Positions 18,274 to 26,505 of a stretch of DNA of 41,145 bases are shown here, one piece after another (positions within the stretch are counted from its first letter, which is position 1; each line of letters opens with the position of its first letter). The notes beneath the pieces are model-generated. The model worked only from the letters and a program-made list of their open reading frames with translations. It was not told where the DNA came from and did not search any database. Where the stretch lies: contig JAQXCQ010000163.1 of assembly GCA_029251785.1 (NCBI GenBank), positions 1 to 41,145 on the forward strand, written 5' to 3'. Source of the DNA: Maricaulis sp. Lineage in GTDB: Bacteria > Pseudomonadota > Alphaproteobacteria > Caulobacterales > Maricaulaceae. A program made the translations under genes and the position numbers.

Positions 18274-19527
18274 CTAGACGTCAATTCCGAGCTCACTAAG
18301 ACGACGCGCCAGCGTATTTCTATTGAAACCCAACAATTGTGCAGCGCGAGATCGATTACCACCCGCCCGGCACAAAGCTTCCGTCAACAAGGCGCGGTCC
18401 AATTCATCCACCGCACTCTGGCGACCTGCCTGTTGATTGAGTATTTGCCGGGCCAATCCCACCGCGAATTCTGTCTCAGGAGCCGCAACGCCGGGATTCA
18501 TGCCTGCAATCACCGCGGATGCTTCGGTATCACCGGCCACTCGCCCACGCACCTGAAGTGTTAATTGGGACAAGGCGGATTTTAACGCGGCCACATTTCC
18601 GGGCCAGTCTGCAGCTGAGAAAATTGCACGCGCCTTGGGATCAAGATCCAGGACAACACCGTTATCTCTCTTGGCAAGTTCGAGCAGTAATGCGTCACAA
18701 AGCGCCGGGATATCCTCGGGACGCTCTCGCAATTTTGGGACCGAGATCACACACTCGCTCAATCGAGCATATAACCCACGATCTATCTCGAGCGATGCGT
18801 CTCCAACCGTTCCAATTACCGAGGCCCCTGAACAATCCAGCGCGTCACGGGCGGCGTTTTGTTGAGCCATTCCCCATCGATCCAACCTCAACCACAGCAC
18901 GCTTCCTTGCGCAGTACTGTCTGCAAATATCTGTTGTGCAGAATGAGAGGCTGTCAAAATGCGGATGCGGTCCTTTGATGTGCCGCGGGCCTGGAGCAGC
19001 GCTTCAGCGACTTGTCGTTTGCCGCTTCCCGCTTCGCCGATAACCAGAACATGCGCATTGGTACGGGCCGCACGCGCGATGGCCTTATATGTCGCCTGAA
19101 TCGCCGATGATTGACCAACCAAACCTGTTCGCTCGATAGGTGTTGCCGGAGAGCGATGACTTTCTTGTTGCTTTAGTGCGTCAGCAATACAACGGGTCAG
19201 ATCATCTAGGTCGAAGGGCTTGGGAAGATATTCAAAAACCCGGCTGTTTTCAGCATCAATGGCCATGCTGGCAGTTGTCTGGGCGCTCATGACAATGACT
19301 GGCATGTCTGGTTTCAATCGATGGACCGAAGGCAGATCCTCCAGAAAATTATGCCCATCGAGCAAGACATCCGCCAGCAATAACGCGCCCTTCCCCTCAC
19401 GTATCCATTTTAGCGCCGTTTCTGGAACCGAAGTTGCGCGAACTTGGTACCCCGCGGTGGCCAGAGCACGGGACAGGATACGACGCAGCCCCTCATCATC
19501 TTCCAACAAGAGGATAGTTTCGCTCAT
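18274..19527 (-). CDS. ntrC: NtrC-family nitrogen regulator with degenerate ATPase domain
   Basis: By position and domain order this is NtrC: receiver 1-120 with Asp53, a central AAA+-like region about 135-345, and a Fis-type HTH at the C-terminus (GNRSRAAQLLGFNRNTLARRL). At 417 residues it is some 50 shorter than usual. Walker A survives (GEAGSGK, 164-170), but the ELFGHEKGAFTGA block is gone. The Walker B region reads GSVLWLRLDRW (208-218) without the Asp-Glu pair. ATP hydrolysis and sigma-54 activation are therefore doubtful. Rhodobacter capsulatus NtrC, which also lacks GAFTGA and works with sigma-70, is a known precedent. ATG start in a four-base overlap with ntrB. Confidence 0.9.
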   Translation of the reverse strand: MSETILLLEDDEGLRRILSRALATAGYQVRATSVPETALKWIREGKGALLLADVLLDGHNFLEDLPSVHRLKPDMPVIVMSAQTTASMAIDAENSRVFEYLPKPFDLDDLTRCIADALKQQESHRSPATPIERTGLVGQSSAIQATYKAIARAARTNAHVLVIGEAGSGKRQVAEALLQARGTSKDRIRILTASHSAQQIFADSTAQGSVLWLRLDRWGMAQQNAARDALDCSGASVIGTVGDASLEIDRGLYARLSECVISVPKLRERPEDIPALCDALLLELAKRDNGVVLDLDPKARAIFSAADWPGNVAALKSALSQLTLQVRGRVAGDTEASAVIAGMNPGVAAPETEFAVGLARQILNQQAGRQSAVDELDRALLTEALCRAGGNRSRAAQLLGFNRNTLARRLSELGIDV

Positions 19528-20600
19528 GAGCGGACCTCATCTGCAAAGACTGGCAAGCGGATGTTGAAGCGGGTCATATTATCCAAGCGGTCGTGATCGA
19601 TGCAACCGGCATGCAAGCTCGCAACGCGCGCAGAAAAAGCCAAACCCAGCCCTTCACCCGCCGGCTTGGTCGTAACAAAAGGTGTAAACACACCTGACAC
19701 TATCGCGTCCTCGACACCGCGACCATTGTCCATAACGCTGATCACTAACGGCGATAATTTTTCGTCGACCCGGCTTTCCGGGCCACTATCGTAACGGGTT
19801 ACCAAAATAATCGACCCGTTTTCAATGCAGATCGCATCACGGGCATTTTGCAAAAGATTGACCACCGCCTGGTGCATTAAATCGATATCGACGGCCGCTT
19901 CGGGCAGAGACGGATCGAATCGAAACTCAATTTGAGGCCCGCCCGGGTCTGCTCGGTGAAAACTGCGTGAAGCCATCATGGCAATCTGGTTCAGGGATGT
20001 TTTGGAAACGGCGCCCAACTTAATATCACCGACCGAACTCCAATGCTCCGCCAGCCGTGTCATCCGGTCGACATCTTCGATGATATGACCCGCTAATTCC
20101 TGGGTGACACCGATATCCTTTTCACGCTCTATCAATTGCGCCGCGCCGCGAAGGCTCGCAAGCGGGTTTTTTAATTCATGCGCCAGCATACGACCAAAAC
20201 CGAGGGCGGCGATGTGACCGGTATCGACGGTGTTTTGTTGCGGACCGGCGCTTAAGACGGCGGTCCGCGCTCCAGGCATGAGTCGGATATGGATATCGCG
20301 AATTTGCGGCATTGTGTGCCCGGCGTCACGGCTTGCAGCCAACTGCGCACCCACCACGCTTAAATCTCGGCTTTCATCAAACACGGTCTGGATTAAATGC
20401 CAAACGTCTGCAGTCATCGGCGATAAATCCGCAAATTGGCTCTTCTGCAAAGTGTGCAATGAGACGCCCAACCAGGCCTCCGCCTCCGCATTGGCCCAAC
20501 TGACGCGACAATCCATTTCGACAACAAGAACCGGATATGCCGCAAGTTCGGCCGCAAGGCTCTGCACAGATCGTTCCGATTGAGACGGTATATCGGTCAC
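19524..20600 (-). CDS. ntrB: nitrogen regulation histidine kinase NtrB
   Basis: A 358-residue soluble two-component kinase/phosphatase that controls NtrC phosphorylation in response to PII. A PAS domain (about 15-75) precedes HisKA with H-box MLAHELKNPLASLRGAAQLIERE. The HATPase domain has N-box VVNLLQNARDA, G1 DNGRGVED and G2 GEGLGLAFSAR. GTG start overlapping the dusB stop (GTGA), then an ATGA overlap with ntrC: dusB, ntrB and ntrC are translationally coupled, as in other alphaproteobacteria, where dusB was called nifR3. Confidence 0.95.
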   Translation of the reverse strand: MTDIPSQSERSVQSLAAELAAYPVLVVEMDCRVSWANAEAEAWLGVSLHTLQKSQFADLSPMTADVWHLIQTVFDESRDLSVVGAQLAASRDAGHTMPQIRDIHIRLMPGARTAVLSAGPQQNTVDTGHIAALGFGRMLAHELKNPLASLRGAAQLIEREKDIGVTQELAGHIIEDVDRMTRLAEHWSSVGDIKLGAVSKTSLNQIAMMASRSFHRADPGGPQIEFRFDPSLPEAAVDIDLMHQAVVNLLQNARDAICIENGSIILVTRYDSGPESRVDEKLSPLVISVMDNGRGVEDAIVSGVFTPFVTTKPAGEGLGLAFSARVASLHAGCIDHDRLDNMTRFNIRLPVFADEVRS

Positions 20601-21604
20601 GCCACAACCCGGTCCACCGGCGGTACGTTCACCATCAAATCGGACAACCCTTCACGCACTTCATCGGGCTGAAAGGATCGGCACAAAATATTGCGATACA
20701 ATTGCATCCTCGCCGCGTCGCAATGCTGAGCCTCAATCTGCAGAAACGATGAAAAATGCTTACGCATCATCCGGATCCCGAGTCCCTCACCGTAAAAATC
20801 CAGTGCATCATCAAACTGTGTGCGCAGCGCCTCCAGCTTGACTGACCAGCGTGTCGTGACGTCGGCACGCCCCAACAAACCACGTCCAATTTCACCGACC
20901 AACCAGGGACGCCCCTGCGCTGCACGCCCGATCATAACGGCATCAGCGCCCGATTGCTGGAGCGCAAGCCTGGCTTCTGCTAAATTTTCAATATCCCCAT
21001 TGACGATAACGGGAATTTCGACGGCATCGCAGACGCCCTGGACAGCACTCCAGTCCGCGTGACCCTTATAAAACTGCTGTCGCGTGCGACCATGCACCGT
21101 CACCATCTTGATGCCCGCATCTTGCGCACGACGCGCCAATTCAGGCGCATTGAGGCTCCCATGATCCCAGCCGAGGCGCATCTTCAGTGTCACCGGAATG
21201 TCCACCGCAGCGATTGTGGCGATAATCAATGTCATCGCGTGATCAAGGTCGCGCATCAAAGCCGAGCCGGACAAACCCTTAGTCACCTGGCGGGCTGGGC
21301 ACCCCATATTGATGTCGACAATCTCCGCACCCGCATCCTGTGCAATGCGCGCGCCCTCCGTCATCCATTGCGCCTCTCGGCCCGCGAGCTGGATGACACG
21401 CGGCTTCAGGCTGGCATCAGCTGCCGCCTTGCGCACCATATCCGTGCGTCCACGCGCTAGCTGGTCGCTGGCAACCATTTCGGAGACAACCATTCCGGCA
21501 CCAAACAATTGGGCCTGGCGTCGAAAAGGCAGATCCGTCACGCCTGACATCGGTGCCAGAATTGCCGGTATCTCGATAGTGTGTGGGCCGATTGAAAAGC
21601 TCAT
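20597..21604 (-). CDS. dusB: tRNA-dihydrouridine synthase (DusB/NifR3)
   Basis: An FMN-dependent enzyme that reduces uridine to dihydrouridine in tRNA. The family segments APMSGVTDLPFRR, INMGCPARQVTKGLSGSALM (catalytic Cys), TLKMRLGWD, VHGRTRQQFYKG and VNGDI are all present. I start at the ATG at 21604 (MSFSIGPHTIEIP), which matches the usual N-terminus. The frame stays open upstream to a GTG at 21706, but the extra 34 residues look non-coding. It is the first gene of the dusB-ntrBC operon, divergent from ispDF. Confidence 0.93.
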   Translation of the reverse strand: MSFSIGPHTIEIPAILAPMSGVTDLPFRRQAQLFGAGMVVSEMVASDQLARGRTDMVRKAAADASLKPRVIQLAGREAQWMTEGARIAQDAGAEIVDINMGCPARQVTKGLSGSALMRDLDHAMTLIIATIAAVDIPVTLKMRLGWDHGSLNAPELARRAQDAGIKMVTVHGRTRQQFYKGHADWSAVQGVCDAVEIPVIVNGDIENLAEARLALQQSGADAVMIGRAAQGRPWLVGEIGRGLLGRADVTTRWSVKLEALRTQFDDALDFYGEGLGIRMMRKHFSSFLQIEAQHCDAARMQLYRNILCRSFQPDEVREGLSDLMVNVPPVDRVVA

Positions 21605-21757
21605 GTATCTGGACAAGGTCTTTGCTGCCGTCGTATGGCCGGGAAAGCTAGAGGATTTCGGGGAAATGTGTATGCGTTTTTTCGCCCGCCTGCACGCAAA
21701 TGACACTATTGAAATGCGAGCGCCTCTATTCGGCGCTCACTGAGAGGGGTTTGACAC

Positions 21758-22924
21758 TTGAATATAGGTGTTGTCATCGTTGCCGCTGGTCGCGGTACGC
21801 GCGCCGGTGACGGCGTCCCCAAGCAGTACCGCTTAATTGGGGGGCGGCCTGTTCTCGAACACACGATTCAGGCGTTTATCCAGCATCCGGCAATTGGTCC
21901 CGTAATGGTGGTCATTGGTCCGGACGATTCAAACCTTTTTGCCGATATCAAAAGTGGCGCCGATAGATCGGTATACACCTGCACCGGGGGCAAGACGCGC
22001 ACAGAATCTGTACGATCAGGATTGGCGGCCCTCGCTGATAAACAGCTCGATACCGTGCTCATTCACGACGCCGCGCGTCCGTTCATCGAACACGACTTGA
22101 TCTCCAAGCTCATAACGGCTCTTGAAAGTAGCGACGCGGTCATCCCCGCTCTTGAGTCAACGGACGCATTGATGCAACTCGACGCCAACACGAATGTCCA
22201 AACCTTGGTCGATAAGGCCACTATTCACGCGGCCCAAACCCCCCAGGCCTTCACCTATCTAAAATTGGTTGCCGCCTACTCCGAACTGGGCGAGGAAGCT
22301 TTGGCGGATGATACTGCAGTGGCCAAACGCTTCGGCATGACTGTGAGTACGGTCAAGGGCGACCCGGCGAATTTCAAGATTACCACACCGTCCGATTTTC
22401 GAAGGGCCCATGCCATGCTTTCGCCACCTACTTCTCTGACGGTCACAGGGATGGGCTTTGATGTTCACCGTCTTGAACCGGCCGAAAGCATGACATTATG
22501 TGGTGTGAAGATACACGAGGGTCTCGGCCTTGTGGGGCATTCCGATGCCGATGTCGCCCTGCACGCGCTGACCGATGCTATACTCGGCGCCGCCGGCGCA
22601 GGCGACATTGGCCAGCATTTCCCACCATCGGATCCTCAATGGTCTGGCGTAGCGTCAGACCGCTTCGTCGCCCACGCCCTCAATCTGTTGAACCATTCTG
22701 GCTGCCTGATCGCGCATGCGGACATCACAATTGTCGCCGAACGGCCCAAGGTCGGTCCACATCGCGAGGCGATGCGAAATTTTGTCGCCACGCTTCTGCG
22801 GCTGCCCCCAAACCATGTAAACATCAAGGCCACCACCACTGAAGGGCTCGGCTATACCGGACGGGGCGAAGGGATCGCCGCCCAGGCTGTCATCTCGGCA
22901 GTTCGCACAGAGGCAACATCATGA
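21758..22924 (+). CDS. ispDF: bifunctional MEP pathway enzyme IspD-IspF
   Basis: A fusion of 2-C-methyl-D-erythritol 4-phosphate cytidylyltransferase (IspD, about 1-225) and 2-C-methyl-D-erythritol 2,4-cyclodiphosphate synthase (IspF, about 230-388). IspD shows VAAGRGTRAGDGVPKQY and VLIHDAARPF. IspF shows GMGFDVHRLEP, the metal motif DVALHALTDAILGAAGAGDIG and KATTTEGLGYTGRGEGI. Such fusions are common in alphaproteobacteria and catalyse two non-consecutive steps of isoprenoid synthesis. The start is a TTG with GAGAGGGG (21742-21749) upstream. It overlaps cinA in ATGA. Confidence 0.96.
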   Translation: MNIGVVIVAAGRGTRAGDGVPKQYRLIGGRPVLEHTIQAFIQHPAIGPVMVVIGPDDSNLFADIKSGADRSVYTCTGGKTRTESVRSGLAALADKQLDTVLIHDAARPFIEHDLISKLITALESSDAVIPALESTDALMQLDANTNVQTLVDKATIHAAQTPQAFTYLKLVAAYSELGEEALADDTAVAKRFGMTVSTVKGDPANFKITTPSDFRRAHAMLSPPTSLTVTGMGFDVHRLEPAESMTLCGVKIHEGLGLVGHSDADVALHALTDAILGAAGAGDIGQHFPPSDPQWSGVASDRFVAHALNLLNHSGCLIAHADITIVAERPKVGPHREAMRNFVATLLRLPPNHVNIKATTTEGLGYTGRGEGIAAQAVISAVRTEATS

Positions 22925-23421
22925 TCTTTCCCCCAAGATTGACCACACCCGCTAAACACCTCAGCGAGAAAGCGCGAATCGCCGGTGTAATGATTGCCAC
23001 CGCCGAAAGCTGCACAGGCGGAATGATCGCATCATTGCTAACCGAAATCGCCGGCTCATCTGAAATCTTTGATCGCGGCTTTGTCACTTATTCCTATGAG
23101 GCCAAAACCGAGATACTTGGAATTCCAGCGAATATACTTCAGGCCCATGGCGCTGTATCCGCCGAGGTAGCGCGACGCATGGCGGAAGAAACGCTCCTGC
23201 GTTCAAATGCTGACATTGCTGTGTCCGTAACCGGCGTCGCAGGCCCCGGTGGTATTCCCCATAAGCCGGCGGGCCTCGTCCATTTTGGCCTCGCCGCGCG
23301 ACTTCATCCAACGCGATGCCTGGTCAAGCGATTCGGAGACCAGGGCCGATCCAATGTCCGTCAATTGACCACAGCAACCGCCCTGGAATTACTGTCGGAT
23401 GGCGTCGATCTCTTCAGTTAG
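22921..23421 (+). CDS. CinA C-terminal domain family protein (nicotinamide-nucleotide amidase, PncC-like)
   Basis: A 166-residue stand-alone CinA C-terminal domain. The core ATAESCTGGMIASLLTEIAGSS and VSVTGVAGPGG are the conserved substrate-binding and catalytic blocks of NMN deamidases (PncC), which recycle nicotinamide mononucleotide to nicotinate mononucleotide. The N-terminal MoaB-like domain of full CinA is absent. ATG overlaps the ispDF stop. Its last 33 bases run antisense through the end of the convergent coq10 gene. Confidence 0.9.
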   Translation: MIFPPRLTTPAKHLSEKARIAGVMIATAESCTGGMIASLLTEIAGSSEIFDRGFVTYSYEAKTEILGIPANILQAHGAVSAEVARRMAEETLLRSNADIAVSVTGVAGPGGIPHKPAGLVHFGLAARLHPTRCLVKRFGDQGRSNVRQLTTATALELLSDGVDLFS

Positions 23422-23886
23422 GGGGTGCGTCGGATCTCCGGTTTTTTGATACCGTCGCTCCGCCTCCGCTCTGAACCGTTCTACCAGCGACACCGCCGCT
23501 CGATCGCGGTTTTTGTCGAGCAAAACTTGCAAAACCGGGTTTTTGAACACAGCTTCAATGCTCATTTCTACGAGCGTTGATCCGTCCGACAAGTCGTGAA
23601 ACTGCCAGCGGTTTTCCAATTTACGAAACGGACCGGAGACAAATTCGACTTCGATCACGCGTTTAACAGCGTCAGACGAAACTCGCGTTGTAAAACTTTC
23701 CGAGACGAATTTGTATCGCACCCGGGCCTGGGCTTGCAGAATATCACAGCCATTATTCTCACGGCGATCCGTCACCCGCATGCCCGTTATCGGACCAATA
23801 AAATTTGGATATCGCTCAACATCGCTGACAAGCTCATGCAAATCCGCGGCAGCGAAATGCATGCGCTGATAGGTCAACATGCGCAT
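23389..23886 (-). CDS. COQ10/RatA family ubiquinone-binding START-domain protein
   Basis: A 165-residue polyketide-cyclase/START-like protein. The N-terminus (HFAAADLHELVSDVERYPNFIGPITGMRV) and the YKFVSESFTTRV and FVSGPFRKLENRWQF strands are typical of the COQ10 group, which binds ubiquinone and helps respiratory electron transfer. The RatA toxin name is often attached to this family, but the alphaproteobacterial members are better read as COQ10 orthologues. It lies three bases after lipA in the same direction, a pairing conserved in the class. Confidence 0.88.
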   Translation of the reverse strand: MRMLTYQRMHFAAADLHELVSDVERYPNFIGPITGMRVTDRRENNGCDILQAQARVRYKFVSESFTTRVSSDAVKRVIEVEFVSGPFRKLENRWQFHDLSDGSTLVEMSIEAVFKNPVLQVLLDKNRDRAAVSLVERFRAEAERRYQKTGDPTHPLTEEIDAIRQ

Positions 23887-23889
23887 GAA

Positions 23890-24879
23890 TCAGCGGTTTG
23901 CCTGCAAGGCATCCCGCTTCGCCTTGAGGCGGGCAAAATCCTCGCCGGCGTGATAGCTCGAACGTGTCAGTGGCGTCGCTGAAACCTGTAAGAAGCCCTT
24001 CGCTCGCGCGATGGTTTCATAGCTCTTGAATGCGTCCGGAGTAATAAATTCTTTCACTGGCGCATGCTTGCGCGTGGGCTGCAAGTATTGACCGATAGTG
24101 AGAAAATCGATGCCTGCGGATCTCATATCATCCATGACCTGCATCACCTCCTCCTTGGTCTCGCCGAGACCGACCATAATTCCGGATTTGGTGAATTGGG
24201 ACGGGTCCCGATCCTTTACCCGTTCAAGTAATCGCAGGGAATGAAAATATCGCGCGCCGGGTCGGATCGAGAGGTATAAGCGCGGTACCGTCTCCAGATT
24301 ATGATTGAAGACATCTGGCCGGGCGTCGATGACCGTTTCGGCCGCACCAGATTTCCGTAAGAAATCCGGGGTTAAAATCTCAATCGTCGTTCCTGGAGAA
24401 GACGAACGGATCGCCTCGATCACGTCAACAAAATGTTGGGCCCCTCCATCGGCGAGATCATCCCGGTCCACCGAGGTGATCACCACGTGATTCAACCCCA
24501 TTTCCGCAACGGCCTCGCCAACACGGCGCGCTTCATCGGCATCTACAGGCCCGGGCAATCCCGTTTTAACGTTACAGAACGCGCAAGCCCGCGTGCACGT
24601 GTCGCCCAGGATCATAAATGTTGCGTGCTTTTGCTCCCAACATTCTCCAATATTGGGACAGCCCGCTTCCTGGCACACCGTGACCAGTCCGCCGTCCTTG
24701 ACGATCTTGTTTGTCTCTTCAAACAATTTGCCCAGAGGGGCCTTAACCCGAATCCAATCCGGCTTCCGCAAAATCGGCGAATCCGCCCGTTTTTGCTTTT
24801 CCGGATGTCGCGAAGCGCGTGCATCCGCTGCTTGCTTATTCGCGTCCTTGACGGCGCGATTATCGATCAAATTGGCCAT
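23890..24879 (-). CDS. lipA: lipoyl synthase
   Basis: A 329-residue radical SAM enzyme that inserts two sulfurs into octanoyl-lysine of lipoyl domains, such as that of PdhC encoded later in this window. The auxiliary cluster cysteines are in [13 protein letters not shown] and the radical SAM cluster is in [16 protein letters not shown] near the C-terminus carries the conserved serine ligand. The upstream bases before the ATG read CCTCCCC, the reverse of a Shine-Dalgarno sequence, and a long imperfect hairpin lies just before that. Confidence 0.95.
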   Translation of the reverse strand: MANLIDNRAVKDANKQAADARASRHPEKQKRADSPILRKPDWIRVKAPLGKLFEETNKIVKDGGLVTVCQEAGCPNIGECWEQKHATFMILGDTCTRACAFCNVKTGLPGPVDADEARRVGEAVAEMGLNHVVITSVDRDDLADGGAQHFVDVIEAIRSSSPGTTIEILTPDFLRKSGAAETVIDARPDVFNHNLETVPRLYLSIRPGARYFHSLRLLERVKDRDPSQFTKSGIMVGLGETKEEVMQVMDDMRSAGIDFLTIGQYLQPTRKHAPVKEFITPDAFKSYETIARAKGFLQVSATPLTRSSYHAGEDFARLKAKRDALQANR

Positions 24880-24891
24880 GGGGAGGATTTA

Positions 24892-24943
24892 AGCCCAGAC
24901 CTCTGTTGTAGCAACCACCAAGCTGTAGACAGAGATCCGGGCT
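24892..24943 (-). promoter_or_regulatory. imperfect inverted repeat in the lipA leader
   Basis: AGCCCAGACCTCTGT at 24892-24906 pairs with ACAGAGATCCGGGCT at 24929-24943 (15 bp with two mismatches, 22-base loop). It lies between the XRE regulator gene and lipA, ending 12 bases before the lipA ATG. It may be a terminator-like structure after the XRE gene or a regulatory leader for lipA. There is no T-run on either side. Confidence 0.4.
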
Positions 24944-24983
24944 AGAAGCCGTTTTTGAACAGATTATCGCATCTGCATCGAGC

Positions 24984-25475
24984 CTAGGTCTTGCCTCGCG
25001 CCTTATCACTCGTGTCTTCGTCGACACCCTTAATTGGCTCATTCCCCATACCATTCAGCGCGGATATCGCATGATAGGCCAAGAGGGGGCCCCAAATGAC
25101 AGCGACAATACCGACAATATCACCACCCAGCCCAACGAACCGGTCGAGAACAACCAGCCAAGTCATGAAAAAGGCGAAAACAGCAAAATGTATAATGACC
25201 CGCTTCCAGGCCCTGTCGATACTGGCCAGAAAGCCAAGATCGTGAACGATTTTCGAGTTTTGATTTTGCATATGCGTATGCTCCTGAACAGCGTTTGAAC
25301 CATTCTGGAATTCAGAGCTGGAAATACCGAAACTCGCCGACAAGGCTTTGATTGTCTCAAGGCCTGGCGTTTCACCATTCTCGATCCGCTGAACGGTACG
25401 AACGCTCAGCCCGCTGATTTCAGCAAGTTGTTGCTGGGACCACCCATTATCAAGACGACGTTGCTTCAATTCCAT
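24984..25475 (-). CDS. XRE-type transcriptional regulator with C-terminal 2TM domain
   Basis: A 163-residue protein. Residues 1-60 are a Cro/CI-type HTH (KQRRLDNGWSQQQLAEISGLSVRTVQRIENGE). The C-terminal half has two hydrophobic helices (about 95-145) matching the 2TM domain family, so the regulator is probably held at the inner membrane. I chose the ATG at 25475, which has GGAG ten bases upstream; an upstream GTG/ATG extension to 25526 lacks one. Membrane-tethered XRE-2TM regulators usually control nearby genes or themselves; the target here is not known. Confidence 0.8.
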   Translation of the reverse strand: MELKQRRLDNGWSQQQLAEISGLSVRTVQRIENGETPGLETIKALSASFGISSSEFQNGSNAVQEHTHMQNQNSKIVHDLGFLASIDRAWKRVIIHFAVFAFFMTWLVVLDRFVGLGGDIVGIVAVIWGPLLAYHAISALNGMGNEPIKGVDEDTSDKARGKT

Positions 25476-25628
25476 AGTTCTCGGCTCCAAATCCAGAAGC
25501 CAAACCCTATCGGTCCAGCTTCGCAAGCAACACGACGGCGACCTGACAGGGATCAGACATCACCCCGCCAAACACACTACACGAAGCCGACATTTCTTAT
25601 TTTGGAGCGAAAGACAATGTTTAAATGA

Positions 25629-26288
25629 TCACAAACAGAGATCGTTAGTCCCCGTCGACGCAATATCATCGGGATGGGAAGGTGGATCAAAACTGACGTC
25701 GAATCCGTCATCAAAAGCGTGGTGAACCAAGCCGGATAATTCCCCAATCCGCACCCGAGTTCCAATCGCGGGAATTTCCAGGCTTTCGAACGTTACCCCC
25801 ATCAGAGATACATCGAAAATTCGTGCCACAATCGTGCGACCATCCTCCAGCGCGACCTTCACCGCGCCTTCGATATGCCCCACTTCCGGGTCGCTAGCGC
25901 CATCCCTGCTCAACCGGCTTACGTTAAACCGCCAGGCTAGACTTGTTGCCAGCCGACCCCGGCGTTTGGAGCACAACACAAACCGTACAGAGAACTCACC
26001 AACGCCACTGTCCGCAATCGCCCGTATCCTTACGACCTCGCCCTCAATCGTGCCCAATCCGGAAACACTGAGTCTAATCATCGCTCCGGGAGCCGGAACA
26101 AATCGAGACGTAATCCGGGCACCACCTGGCGAGATGTCCAGGAGCGTGCAGGCCTCGGGCATAGAATCGTCAATCCATAATCGGCCGTGCAGCGTCATCG
26201 GGAGACGCTCATGCTCGCGTCGACATGGAATGATATCCTCGTCTAGGGCGTCATTGGATGATGGTTGGATTGCACGATTCATTGTCAT
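25629..26288 (-). CDS. tandem PilZ domain protein
   Basis: About 219 residues with two PilZ-like domains. The first has the c-di-GMP binding signature RREHER (RxxxR) and DISPGG (D/NxSxxG). The second, starting near residue 120, keeps DVSLMG but its arginine motif is unclear, so it may be structural only. It is likely a soluble cyclic-di-GMP effector linked to surface attachment or motility. GGAG lies nine bases before the ATG at 26288; an adjacent GTG at 26291 is also possible. It is divergent from the Rieske oxygenase gene. Confidence 0.82.
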   Translation of the reverse strand: MTMNRAIQPSSNDALDEDIIPCRREHERLPMTLHGRLWIDDSMPEACTLLDISPGGARITSRFVPAPGAMIRLSVSGLGTIEGEVVRIRAIADSGVGEFSVRFVLCSKRRGRLATSLAWRFNVSRLSRDGASDPEVGHIEGAVKVALEDGRTIVARIFDVSLMGVTFESLEIPAIGTRVRIGELSGLVHHAFDDGFDVSFDPPSHPDDIASTGTNDLCL

Positions 26289-26427
26289 CACAGATTTCTC
26301 CTACATTCAGTTTTATAGAAAAATGGTTACATTCACCCTAATTTATGGATGCAAACTAAAACCAACCAGCGCGAGGCATTGCTTTTTTTTACCGGCTGCA
26401 AAAAATATTCTTCATCAGTAGACAACT

Positions 26428-26443
26428 TTCGATGCAAATCGAA
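26428..26443. promoter_or_regulatory. inverted repeat TTCGAT-GCAA-ATCGAA
   Basis: A perfect 6-bp inverted repeat with a four-base spacer, 62 bases upstream of the Rieske oxygenase ATG in a 217-base AT-rich divergent gap. Position and shape suit an operator of a dimeric regulator, for either the oxygenase or the PilZ gene. No regulator gene of an obvious matching family is adjacent. Confidence 0.4.
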
Positions 26444-26505
26444 GTAAAATCGGAAAACTGGTTTAATCATTCGATATTCGTAGATGGCCTATCAAGAGAA
26501 CGCAT

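Noticed and set aside
20676-20700. A GGCAC-N-TTGC-like sequence resembling a sigma-54 promoter near the end of dusB
   Set aside because: The spacing is one base too long and it lies inside a coding sequence; not supported as a promoter.
25602-25628. A GGAG followed by a three-codon reading frame (ATG TTT AAA TGA) between the XRE and PilZ genes
   Set aside because: It looks like a ribosome binding site with a minimal frame, perhaps a remnant of a lost gene start, but such a short match arises easily by chance.
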